DNA from: Bradyrhizobium sp. SRS-191
GTDB lineage: Bacteria; Pseudomonadota; Alphaproteobacteria; Rhizobiales; Xanthobacteraceae
Reading direction: 5' to 3'
Assembly: GCF_024586915.1 (NCBI RefSeq)
Contig: NZ_JANBVS010000017.1
Span: forward strand, 102,825-166,824
Length of the DNA: 64,000 bases
In this document: one piece after another, positions 35,828 to 43,747 of the stretch
Layout of the letters: the number at the start of each line of letters is the position of its first letter
Numbering within the stretch: the first letter of the stretch is position 1
Made by a program: the position numbers and the translations under genes
The notes under the pieces: generated by a model
Databases searched by the model: none
Told to the model about the DNA's origin: nothing
What the model saw: the letters and a program-made list of their open reading frames with translations, nothing else

Positions 35828-38800
35828 TGCTGCAGCGGCTGGTCGCCTTCGCGCTGTCGCAGCGGCTGTTCGTCATGCTGAGCGTGCTGCTGGTGCTCGG
35901 CGCGGCCGCCGTGTTCCTGCCGACCCTGCCCATCGATGCGTTTCCGGACGTCTCGCCCGTTCAGGTCAAGGTCATCATGAAGGCACCGGGCCTCACGCCC
36001 GAGGAGGTCGAGCAGCGCATCACCGTGCCGATCGAGCTCGAGCTGCTCGGCCTGCCCAACAAGAAGATCCTGCGCTCCACCACCAAATACGCGCTGGCCG
36101 ACATCACCGTCGATTTCGAGGACGGCACCGACATCTATTGGGCGCGCAACCAGGTGTCCGAGCGGCTGTCGAACATCTCCCGCGACTTTCCCGAGGGCGT
36201 GAGCGGCGGCCTTGCGCCGATCACGTCTCCGCTCGGCGAGATGTTCATGTTCACGATCGAGAGCCCCGAGCTGTCGCTCGCCGAGCGGCGCAGCCTGCTC
36301 GACTGGGTGATCCGCCCGGCGCTGCGCACCGTGCCCGGTGTCGCCGACGTCAACGCGCTCGGCGGCTACGTCCGCGCCTTCGAGATCGTGCCGCGCAACG
36401 ACGCGCTGGCGGCCCGCGGCATCTCCTCCGAGCTATTCCGCAAGGCGATCGAGGCCAACAGCCGCAATGACGGTGCCGGTCGCGTCAACCAGGGCGAGGA
36501 TAGCGCGCTGGTGCGGATCGAGGGCAGCATTCGCGGCATCGACGACATCAAAGCCATCGTCATCGACACCCGCGACGGCGTTCCCATCCGGGTCAGCGAC
36601 GTCGCGCGAGTCAAGATCGGCGCGCTCACGCGCTATGGCGCGGTGACCACCGACGGCAAGGGCGAGACGGTCGAGGGCCTCGTGCTCGGGCTGCGTGGCG
36701 CCAATGCCGGACAACTGGTGCGCGACGTGCGCGCGCGGCTGGAGGAGTTGAAGCCGTCGCTGCCCGCCAGCGTCAGCATCAACGTGTTCTATGACCGCAG
36801 CAGGCTGGTCAACCGCGCCGTCGGAACGGTGGTGCGGGCGCTCGGCGAGGCCACGGTGCTCGTCGTCGTGCTGCTGCTGCTGTTCCTCGGCAATTGGCGC
36901 GCCTCGCTGGTCATTGCGCTCAGCCTTCCCTTGGCGATCGTGATCGCACTGCTGGTCATGCGCGCGGTCGGCATGTCGGCCAACCTGATGAGTCTCGGCG
37001 GGCTGGCGATCGCCATCGGCATGCTGATCGATGCGCTCGTGGTCGTGGTCGAGAACATCGTCGGCAATCTCGGGAAGCACGATCCGGGGAGAACGACGCC
37101 CCTGATCCACATCGTCTACCGCTCGGTCTGCGAGGTGCTACAGCCGGTCGCCTCCGGCGTGCTGATCATCATCATCGTGTTCGTACCGCTGCTCACTTTG
37201 CAGGGCCTGGAGGGCAAGCTCTTCATCCCGGTGGCGCTCGCCATCATCTTCGCGCTGGCGGCCTCGCTGCTGCTCGCGCTGACGGTGATCCCGGTGGCAA
37301 CCTCGTTCGCGCTCAAATCGGCTTCTCATGAAGATCCGCTGCTGATCCGCGCCGCCCAGCGTATCTATGGACCGGCGCTCGCATGGGCGCTCGACAATGA
37401 GCGCAAAGTCATCATCGCGGCCCTGCTCAGCCTCGTGGCGGCCGGCTTCGGCTACAGCCAGCTCGGCAAGACCTTCATGCCGACGATGGATGAAGGCGAC
37501 GTCATCGTCAGCGTGGAAACTCTCCCGTCGGTCAATCTCGATGAATCCTTGGCTATCAACGCCCGGCTGCAGACGGCCTTGATGAAGGTCCCCGATATCG
37601 CAGGGATCATCGCGCGCACCGGCTCGGACGAGCTCGGTCTCGATCCGATGGGCCTCAATCAGACCGACACGTTCCTCGTGCTCAAGCCTGCCGACCAGCG
37701 CGAGAACGATAGCCGCGAAGCCTTGCTCCTGAAGCTCCGCGACGTGCTGGCGGACTTTCCCGGCATCTCGCTGAGCTTTACGCAACCGATCGACATGCGC
37801 GTGCAGGAGATGATCAGCGGCGTGCGCGGCGACGTCGCCGTGAAGATCTTCGGCCCCGATATCGCGAAGCTCAACGAGATCGCGGCCAAGCTGTCGGCGA
37901 TCGTGTCGAGCGTCGATGGCGCGGAGGACGTCTACACCACGCTGAACGAAGGCGCGCAGTACTACACCGTGACCGTCAATCGCCTGGAAGCCGGCCGTCT
38001 CGGCCTTTCGGTGGATTCGATCGCCAACTCATTGCGCACCCAGATCGAGGGGCGAACCATCGGCACCGCGCTCGAAAGCGGACGACGGACGCCGATCCTG
38101 GTCCGCGGCAGCGAGACCACGCGCGAGGCGCCGACGCTGCTTTCGATGCTGCCGCTGACTTTGGCGGCCGGACAACACGTGGCGCTGTCGCAGGTCGCGC
38201 GAATTCAGCGGGTCGACGGCCCGGTCAAGATCGACCGCGAGGACGGCAACCGCATGAGCGTGGTGCGCAGCAATGTGCGTGGCCGCGACATGGTCGGCTT
38301 CGTTCAGGCCGCACAGCAGAAGGTGGCGGCCGAGCTGCCGCTCCCGGCCGGCTATCGGCTGACCTGGGGCGGGCAATTCGAGAACCAGCAACGGGCTGCG
38401 GCGCGGCTCTCCGTCGTGGTGCCCGTAGCGATCGGCCTGATCTTCGTGCTGCTGTTCACGACGTTCGGCTCGGTGCGTCAGGCCCTGCTGGTGCTGGTGA
38501 ACATTCCCTTCGCGCTGATCGGCGGCGTGTTCGCGCTGGTCTCGACCGGAGAATACCTCTCCGTCCCCGCCTCCGTCGGCTTCATCGCCCTGCTCGGAAT
38601 CGCCGTCCTGAACGGCGTGGTGCTTGTATCCTACTTCAACCAGCTCCGCGCGCACGGCGTGTCGGAGCAGCGCATCGTCGTCGAAGGCGCCAGGCGCCGG
38701 CTGCGTCCGGTGCTGATGACCGCCAGCATCACCGCGCTGGGCTTGATCCCGCTGCTGTTTGCCACCGGGCCGGGATCGGAGGTCCAGCGTCCGCTGGCGA

Positions 38801-38901
38801 TCGTCGTGATCGGCGGCTTGTTGTCGTCGACCTTGCTGACCTTGATCCTGCTGCCGATCCTGTATCGCCGCTATGGCGCGGCGAAGAAGGAGGCGATGTG
38901 A
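35824..38901 (+). CDS. Heavy-metal efflux RND pump (CusA/CzcA family)
   Basis: 1025 residues with 12 membrane helices and two large periplasmic loops. TM4 reads GGLAIAIGMLIDALVVVVEN: it lacks the DFG of zinc/cobalt CzcA pumps but keeps Asp and Glu. The porter domain has FMPTMDEGD, DPMGLNQTDTF and GVRGDVAVKIFGPD. Of the three methionines of the CusA Cu(I) site, the first position reads VSVET, so copper specificity is doubtful. Energy comes from proton flow. No outer-membrane factor gene follows. Confidence 0.92.
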   Translation: MMLQRLVAFALSQRLFVMLSVLLVLGAAAVFLPTLPIDAFPDVSPVQVKVIMKAPGLTPEEVEQRITVPIELELLGLPNKKILRSTTKYALADITVDFEDGTDIYWARNQVSERLSNISRDFPEGVSGGLAPITSPLGEMFMFTIESPELSLAERRSLLDWVIRPALRTVPGVADVNALGGYVRAFEIVPRNDALAARGISSELFRKAIEANSRNDGAGRVNQGEDSALVRIEGSIRGIDDIKAIVIDTRDGVPIRVSDVARVKIGALTRYGAVTTDGKGETVEGLVLGLRGANAGQLVRDVRARLEELKPSLPASVSINVFYDRSRLVNRAVGTVVRALGEATVLVVVLLLLFLGNWRASLVIALSLPLAIVIALLVMRAVGMSANLMSLGGLAIAIGMLIDALVVVVENIVGNLGKHDPGRTTPLIHIVYRSVCEVLQPVASGVLIIIIVFVPLLTLQGLEGKLFIPVALAIIFALAASLLLALTVIPVATSFALKSASHEDPLLIRAAQRIYGPALAWALDNERKVIIAALLSLVAAGFGYSQLGKTFMPTMDEGDVIVSVETLPSVNLDESLAINARLQTALMKVPDIAGIIARTGSDELGLDPMGLNQTDTFLVLKPADQRENDSREALLLKLRDVLADFPGISLSFTQPIDMRVQEMISGVRGDVAVKIFGPDIAKLNEIAAKLSAIVSSVDGAEDVYTTLNEGAQYYTVTVNRLEAGRLGLSVDSIANSLRTQIEGRTIGTALESGRRTPILVRGSETTREAPTLLSMLPLTLAAGQHVALSQVARIQRVDGPVKIDREDGNRMSVVRSNVRGRDMVGFVQAAQQKVAAELPLPAGYRLTWGGQFENQQRAAARLSVVVPVAIGLIFVLLFTTFGSVRQALLVLVNIPFALIGGVFALVSTGEYLSVPASVGFIALLGIAVLNGVVLVSYFNQLRAHGVSEQRIVVEGARRRLRPVLMTASITALGLIPLLFATGPGSEVQRPLAIVVIGGLLSSTLLTLILLPILYRRYGAAKKEAM

Positions 38902-39209
38902 CGAGCCAAGCCTTGTGCCTGACGCTGATTGCGCCGCGCGAGCTGCGCGACGAGCTGTTCGACTTCATCAGTGAGCAGACGGATCTGGTTTCCGGATTCA
39001 CGGCCTCCGATGCAGCCGGTCACGGCGCCCGCGTCCGGCTGCGCACGACGGCGGAGCGGGTCAAGGGCCATGCCGATGAGATCGTGGTGAGGATCGTGCT
39101 GCAGGAAACGGATAGCGAGCGGCTGCTGGAGCGGCTCAGGAGTGCGTTCGCGGGCACCAAGCTGGTCTATTGGGCGATGCCCGTGACGTCCTTCGGGGTC
39201 ATCGACTGA
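38898..39209 (+). CDS. DUF3240 family protein
   Basis: 103 residues from a GTG overlapping the pump stop (ATGTGA). LCLTLIAPRELRDELFDFISEQ and LLERLRSAFAGTKLVYWAMPVTSFG fit DUF3240, small proteins with a likely PII/CutA-like alpha/beta fold, often encoded after CzcA/CusA pumps. A metal-sensing or pump-modulating role is inference from context. Confidence 0.85.
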   Translation: MTSQALCLTLIAPRELRDELFDFISEQTDLVSGFTASDAAGHGARVRLRTTAERVKGHADEIVVRIVLQETDSERLLERLRSAFAGTKLVYWAMPVTSFGVID

Positions 39210-39311
39210 ACTTGTGCGATTCAGCCGATTGTCTCGCCTGGTCGATTCAAGGCCTGAAGATCCGCCTCGAATCGACCTGTTGCAGAGAGGAGTGCCGCAA
39301 GGCGGCGGGCA

Positions 39312-39797
39312 TCAATGCTCGCTCTCGAGTCCGCCGACGTGCTTCTGGGTATAGAGTTCGAGTCCGATACGGCCGATCAGGTCGAGCTGCGTCTCGAGGA
39401 AGTCGATGTGATGCTCCTCGTCCTTCATCAGCTGCTCGAACAGATCGCGCGACACGTAGTCCTTCACGCCGTGGCAATAAGTGGCAGCTTCCTGATAGAG
39501 CGTCCGCGCGCCGATCTCCGCCGCGAGATCGCACTCGATGATCTCCCTAACGTTCTGGCCGATGCGCAACGGATCCAGCACCTGCATGTTCGGGAAGCCG
39601 TCGAGGAACAGGATCCGATCGGTGAACTTGTCGGCGTGCTCCATCTCCTCGATGGATTCCTTGCGCCAGACCTTGGCCATCTCCAGAAGGCCCCAGTTGT
39701 TGAGCAGGCGATAATGCAGCCAATACTGGTTGATGGCAGTCAGCTCGCTGCGCAATCCCTTGTTGAGATATTCGATGACCTTGGGGTCGCCCTGCAT
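39312..39797 (-). CDS. bfr: Bacterioferritin
   Basis: 161 residues. Di-iron ligands Glu18, Glu51, His54, Glu94, Glu127 and His130 and the haem ligand Met52 are at the usual places (RSELTAINQY, EEMEHADKF, DEEHHIDFLE). Forms a 24-subunit iron-storage cage in the cytoplasm. bfd lies upstream on the same strand, 120 bp away, in the usual Bfr/Bfd partnership. Confidence 0.96.
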   Translation of the reverse strand: MQGDPKVIEYLNKGLRSELTAINQYWLHYRLLNNWGLLEMAKVWRKESIEEMEHADKFTDRILFLDGFPNMQVLDPLRIGQNVREIIECDLAAEIGARTLYQEAATYCHGVKDYVSRDLFEQLMKDEEHHIDFLETQLDLIGRIGLELYTQKHVGGLESEH

Positions 39798-39917
39798 GGA
39801 TAAGCTCCGAAAAAGTTAGAGGCCGCAGGCGCTCCATAACAGGTTCGAAGTTCGGAGACGACCCCCGTTCATGTGCATTTTTAGGGCGAACGGGACGAGA
39901 TTGAGGGCAAACGCACG

Positions 39918-40202
39918 TCAGCAGGCAGCCAGCGCGAACCGGCTCTGAATGTCATCCTCGGCCACCTGCGCGGGTGCGCGGCCATGCGCATGGGCGTGCT
40001 GGCAACCCGACTGGCAGGCCCGCGCGCAAGGTCCCAGCGCCTCGTCGATGATGGTCTTGATCGTGCGCGCGCAACGGCCGCACTCCGCACTGCAACCAAG
40101 GCAGCCATAGACCTGCTTGGGGCTCCGCGGCAGTTCGTCCGCAGATGTCACCACCTTGCGGATGTCGTGATCGCTGATGACGTTGCAGGAACAAACAATC
40201 AT
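39918..40202 (-). CDS. bfd: Bacterioferritin-associated ferredoxin
   Basis: 94 residues. The [2Fe-2S] ligands are Cys4, Cys6, Cys34 and Cys37 (MIVCSCN..YGCLGC). Bfd reduces ferric iron in Bfr so that it can leave the cage. It is longer than E. coli Bfd (64), with an added Cys/His-rich segment (CARACQSGCQHAHAHG) that could bind metal. A candidate iron-control element lies about 104 bp upstream. Confidence 0.94.
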   Translation of the reverse strand: MIVCSCNVISDHDIRKVVTSADELPRSPKQVYGCLGCSAECGRCARTIKTIIDEALGPCARACQSGCQHAHAHGRAPAQVAEDDIQSRFALAAC

Positions 40203-40305
40203 GAGAAACCGGCCACTCGTCTTTGGTCAGCTATCGATAGTCATCCGCACCTCCCCGCGCAAAGGGAAACCGGCGCTTTTGAAGCTATTCCAATCTCGTA
40301 GTTGA

Positions 40306-40322
40306 CCTAGAACGGATCTAAG
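40306..40322 (-). promoter_or_regulatory. Candidate Irr-type iron control element upstream of bfd
   Basis: On the minus strand the sequence is CTTAGATCCGTTCTAGG, matching TTTAGAA-N3-TTCTAAA at 11 of 14 fixed positions, with correct spacing. Irr controls iron genes through such boxes in rhizobia. The match is imperfect, so this is a candidate only. Confidence 0.45.
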
Positions 40323-40365
40323 AATGCGACCTTGTCGCAGATCAAACTGACAGCAAACAGGGGCC

Positions 40366-40632
40366 TCAATCGCCCCCGCCTCCGTCGCCGCCACCCCCGT
40401 CGCTACCGCTATCCGATCCGCCGCCGTCGATGGGATTTCCCATGACGTCCGTCGCGGTATTGCTGAACCAGCCGGAAGAGGTTCCGGATTCCCATGGCCA
40501 CGACCCGCCCGTATCAGCCCCCGTGGTATCCACGCCGCTCCGTCGCCGTTTCCAATCCACCACGACCAGCAGCGCGTAGCAGGCGCCGGCGGCCAGGCAG
40601 ACGGCAATCGCGATGATCAGGGCGCTGGGCAT
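40366..40632 (-). CDS. Small membrane protein with Gly-rich tail
   Basis: 88 residues. One membrane helix (about 4-26), a short basic stretch (DWKRRRSG), then a Ser/Gly/Asp-rich end (GGGSDSGSDGGGGDGGGGD). Ribosome site weak. Codon use is GC-rich and native-looking. Function not recognised. Confidence 0.6.
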   Translation of the reverse strand: MPSALIIAIAVCLAAGACYALLVVVDWKRRRSGVDTTGADTGGSWPWESGTSSGWFSNTATDVMGNPIDGGGSDSGSDGGGGDGGGGD

Positions 40633-40798
40633 TCATGCTTCCGATCGTTGCGTTTTGTGCATTGCAGCATTGAACGCATCCTCCGGATGGGTCGTCCAAT
40701 GGGGCGAGCCCGTTCATTGATCATTCAAGCGGGATGTGGGAACGTATGGCATGGCCCGATGCGCCATCTGCCGACCTGGAGTGAGAGAGGTTAAGGTC

Positions 40799-41137
40799 AT
40801 GAAGAAGACTGTTGCGGTCCTGGCCGCCGTCGCGACTCTGTCGAGCGCCGCGCTGGCCCCTGCCCCGGCGGAAGCACGCAACGGTCGCGTTGCTGCAGGC
40901 GTCGCGGCTGGCTTGATCGGCGGCGCGCTCATTGGTGGCGCCATCGCCGCCGGCAGCAATCCCTATTACTACGGGCCCGGCTACTCCTATGGCCCCGGCT
41001 ATTCCTACGGTCCGGGCTACTCGTATTACGGCGGCCCGGCTTACGTGTCCGACCCCGGCTATGCCTGCTACTGGCAGCGCCAGCGCTTCTGGGACGGCTA
41101 TGGCTGGCGGATCCGCCGCGTGCGCGTGTGCGAGTGA
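40799..41137 (+). CDS. Exported Gly/Tyr-rich protein, paralogue A
   Basis: 112 residues from the ATG at 40799; upstream frame ignored because MKKTVAVLAAVATL is a clear signal peptide (cleaved near AEARN). A GxxxG glycine-rich hydrophobic segment (GVAAGLIGGALIGGAIAAG) is followed by YGPGYS repeats and the C-terminal signature RFWDGYGWRIRRVRVCE. The paralogue at 41352-41633 shares both ends. Envelope location likely; function unknown. Confidence 0.85.
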   Translation: MKKTVAVLAAVATLSSAALAPAPAEARNGRVAAGVAAGLIGGALIGGAIAAGSNPYYYGPGYSYGPGYSYGPGYSYYGGPAYVSDPGYACYWQRQRFWDGYGWRIRRVRVCE

Positions 41138-41351
41138 GCGTTCACCTTCATTAATTCCATGACGTTGCACTGGAATTTCGAATGATCCTGGCTGGCATGG
41201 CCAGAAAAAACCGTTTTTCCGTCGCATCAGCTCAGAGAGAGTTTACGGAGGGTTGACGGATTATCGTGTTTTCTCACGATGCTGACCGCCCTTCGAGCGT
41301 GAATCACCAACCCGGCGCCTCCAGGGGCGCTCCTCCAGGAGATCTCGGAAG

Positions 41352-41633
41352 ATGAAGAAGATCCTGACCGCCGTGCTCGCGGTTGCGACAATCGCCGGTT
41401 CGCTGAGCGTGACCGCACCGGCTGCGAAGGCTGGCGACGTCGGTGCCGGCGTGGCCGCAGGCCTGATCGGCGGCGCCCTGCTCGGTGGCGCGATCGCCTC
41501 CAGCCGTCCGGCCTATGGCGGGCCGGTCTATGTCGAAGCCCCCCCGCCGGGCCCGCCGCCGTGCGTGTGGCGCCGTGAGCGCTATTGGGACGGCTACGGC
41601 TGGGTGTCTCGCCCGGTTCGCGTCTGCTACTGA
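41352..41633 (+). CDS. Exported Gly-rich protein, paralogue B
   Basis: 93 residues: signal peptide (about 1-27, AAKAG), GVAAGLIGGALLGGAIAS, a short Pro-rich stretch and RYWDGYGWVSRPVRVCY. Same architecture as 40799-41137 but without the YGPGYS repeats. A strong terminator follows. Local duplication is the likely origin. Confidence 0.85.
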   Translation: MKKILTAVLAVATIAGSLSVTAPAAKAGDVGAGVAAGLIGGALLGGAIASSRPAYGGPVYVEAPPPGPPPCVWRRERYWDGYGWVSRPVRVCY

Positions 41634-41659
41634 TCAAGATCACGCATTCGATGCGGCAC

Positions 41660-41686
41660 GAGCCCGGCCCCACGGCCGGGCTTTTT
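41660..41686 (+). terminator. Rho-independent terminator
   Basis: Stem AGCCCGGCC/GGCCGGGCT around a 4-nt loop, followed by five T (CTTTTTG). It ends paralogue B and stands just before the stop of the convergent transglycosylase gene. Confidence 0.9.
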
Positions 41687-41714
41687 GCTGCCTGCATTCG
41701 GCTCCCGGACGCCG

Positions 41715-42962
41715 TCAGCGCGCGGCGTTGATCGCCTGCAGCACCGTTTCGCTTGGCCAGCAATCCACCTTGAGCCCGGCCTTCTTCTGGAACGTGCCGA
41801 GCGCCGCGCGGGTCTGCATCCCCGCCTTGCCGTCCAGCTTGTCTGCATAGAGTCCGAGGCGCGTGAGCCCCTTCTGCATCGCCTCGACGTCCTTGCTCCG
41901 CAACTGCTGGGACGCCGACCACGGCGTAGCGAAGCCGGCTGGGCTGGTCATGCGGTCGGCGAGATGGCCGACGAACAACACGTAGAGGTCGGAGAAATTG
42001 TATTCCTTGATGACGAAGTAGTTCGCCGTCGTCAGGAAGGCCGGGCCGTAGATGCCCTCGGGCTGCAGCAGGGACGCCGGCTGCTGCTGCTCGGCGGCGC
42101 TCAGCCGTTGGCCACGCACCGGCACGAAGCCCGCCCGCAGCCACTCCGCGATCGGCTTCTTCACCTCCGGCACGCCCATCGTGCAATCGACATTGGCCGG
42201 CGGCTTGACCTCGTAGGCCCAGCGCACGCCGCTCTGCCAGCCCTTGTTGGCGAGTTGCTTGGCCGCCGAGCCCAGCGCATCCGGCACCGAGTGCCAGAGA
42301 TCGACCTTGCCGTCGCCATCGAGATCGACGCCATGCTTGTAGTACTCGGACGGCAGGAACTGGGTGAGGCCCACCGCCCCGCCCCACGACGCCCTGAGAT
42401 CGCGGCGCGACACCACGCCGTCGCTGAGCATCTTCAGCGCCATGATGAACTCGGTGCGGTACTGGTCCTTGCGCCGGCCGACATAGGCCTGGGTCGCCAG
42501 CACGCGCAGCGCATCATAGGGCAGCGCGTAGCGGCCGAAATCGGTCTCGCGGCCCCAGATGGCAAGGACGATCGGACCGGGCACGCCGAAGCGGCGCTCG
42601 ATCTCGGCCAGCGCCGGACGATATTGCTGGATCAGCTTCTGGCCGTGCGTCGCCAGCCTGGCGATCGAGGCTTCCTTGATGTAGTCGGCCGGCACCTGTA
42701 CGAACTCGGCCTGCGCCGGAGCGCCGGTCGCGGGGCGGCCCGGCAGCAACAGGTCCGGGAGCTTGGTGTCGGGTTCGAGGCCGCGCGTCTCGGCGTCGAA
42801 CGTCGCGCGCGAGACGCCCTGCTCCTTGGCTTCGGGCCAGAGCGAGGCAATGAATTGAGCGAAGGCGGCGTCGGCGGCAAGAGCGTGACTGCCACCGAGC
42901 GAACAAAGCGCAACACCGACGATGACGGAGGTGCGCAAGCGGAACAGCAGCTGTCGGACCAT
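41715..42962 (-). CDS. Lytic murein transglycosylase (MltB family)
   Basis: 415 residues. A signal peptide (about 1-30, ALAAD), SLT_2 catalytic domain with the probable catalytic Glu139 (AIWGRETDFGRY), ASWGGAVGLTQFLPSEYY, and a C-terminal peptidoglycan-binding domain (about 350-412: VEAMQKGLTRLGLYADKLDGKAGMQTRAALGTFQKKAGL). Cleaves glycan strands in the periplasm. The yqhA-like gene lies 63 bp upstream on the same strand. Confidence 0.95.
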   Translation of the reverse strand: MVRQLLFRLRTSVIVGVALCSLGGSHALAADAAFAQFIASLWPEAKEQGVSRATFDAETRGLEPDTKLPDLLLPGRPATGAPAQAEFVQVPADYIKEASIARLATHGQKLIQQYRPALAEIERRFGVPGPIVLAIWGRETDFGRYALPYDALRVLATQAYVGRRKDQYRTEFIMALKMLSDGVVSRRDLRASWGGAVGLTQFLPSEYYKHGVDLDGDGKVDLWHSVPDALGSAAKQLANKGWQSGVRWAYEVKPPANVDCTMGVPEVKKPIAEWLRAGFVPVRGQRLSAAEQQQPASLLQPEGIYGPAFLTTANYFVIKEYNFSDLYVLFVGHLADRMTSPAGFATPWSASQQLRSKDVEAMQKGLTRLGLYADKLDGKAGMQTRAALGTFQKKAGLKVDCWPSETVLQAINAAR

Positions 42963-43025
42963 CCGGCAGGGCTATCACAGCCCACAGGTCTTGTGAACGT
43001 CGCCAGTCCACTGGAACTCAGCGCC

Positions 43026-43607
43026 TCAATGTCCCGCCGCCTGCTTCGCGTCCTCGATCGCGGCATTCGACAGCTTGTCTACGACGGCGATGCCGATCGC
43101 GGAGAGGATGAACACCGTGTGGATGATGGTCTGCCACATCACGCCGGTCTCGGTGTAGGTCGACTTGCCCGACGACAACGCGCCGGCTTCGATGAACGTC
43201 CGAAGCAGATGGATCGAGGAGATGCCGATGATGGCCATCGCGAGCTTGATCTTCAGCACGCTGGCATTGACGTGGCTGAGCCACTCCGGCTCGTCGGGAT
43301 GGCCCTGCAGGTTGAGCCGCGACACGAACGTCTCGTAGCCGCCGACGATCACCATCACGAGCAGGTTCGAGATCATGACGACGTCGATCAAGCCGAGGAC
43401 GGCCAGCATGATCTGCTGCTCGGAGAAGTCGAAGGCATGCGCGAACAGGTGCCAGAGCTCCTTCAGGAACAGCACGACGTAGACGCCCTGCGCGATGATC
43501 AGCCCGACATAGAGCGGCAGCTGCAGCCAGCGCGAGCCGAAGATCAGCATTGGGATGGGGCGCAGCGCACCGCCCTTGGAGGACAGGGTCGCGTCGGAGG
43601 AAGACAT
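43026..43607 (-). CDS. YqhA/UPF0114 family membrane protein
   Basis: 193 residues with four membrane segments (about 28-48, 64-90, 118-136, 152-172). FGSRWLQLPLYVGLIIAQ, DVVMISNLLVMVIVGGYETFVSRL and LKIKLAMAIIGISSIHLL are family-typical. No established role. Probably in one transcript with the transglycosylase. Confidence 0.88.
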   Translation of the reverse strand: MSSSDATLSSKGGALRPIPMLIFGSRWLQLPLYVGLIIAQGVYVVLFLKELWHLFAHAFDFSEQQIMLAVLGLIDVVMISNLLVMVIVGGYETFVSRLNLQGHPDEPEWLSHVNASVLKIKLAMAIIGISSIHLLRTFIEAGALSSGKSTYTETGVMWQTIIHTVFILSAIGIAVVDKLSNAAIEDAKQAAGH

Positions 43608-43695
43608 GATGAGGAATCTCGCGGCTGGGATGGATTGCGGAACGTCTATCTACGCAATCATGCCGCACATGGAAGCGACAACTGGCCGCAGGCTG

Positions 43696-43735
43696 GGCGC
43701 GACGCTTTGTCCCGGAGCAGAGACAGCGTCGCGCC
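43696..43735. terminator. Hairpin downstream of ettA
   Basis: An 11-bp perfect stem GGCGCGACGCT/AGCGTCGCGCC (43696-43706 and 43725-43735) lies just past the ettA stop. No T tract is visible, so factor-independent termination is only possible. Confidence 0.45.
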
Positions 43736-43747
43736 GCGCGGTGGAGA

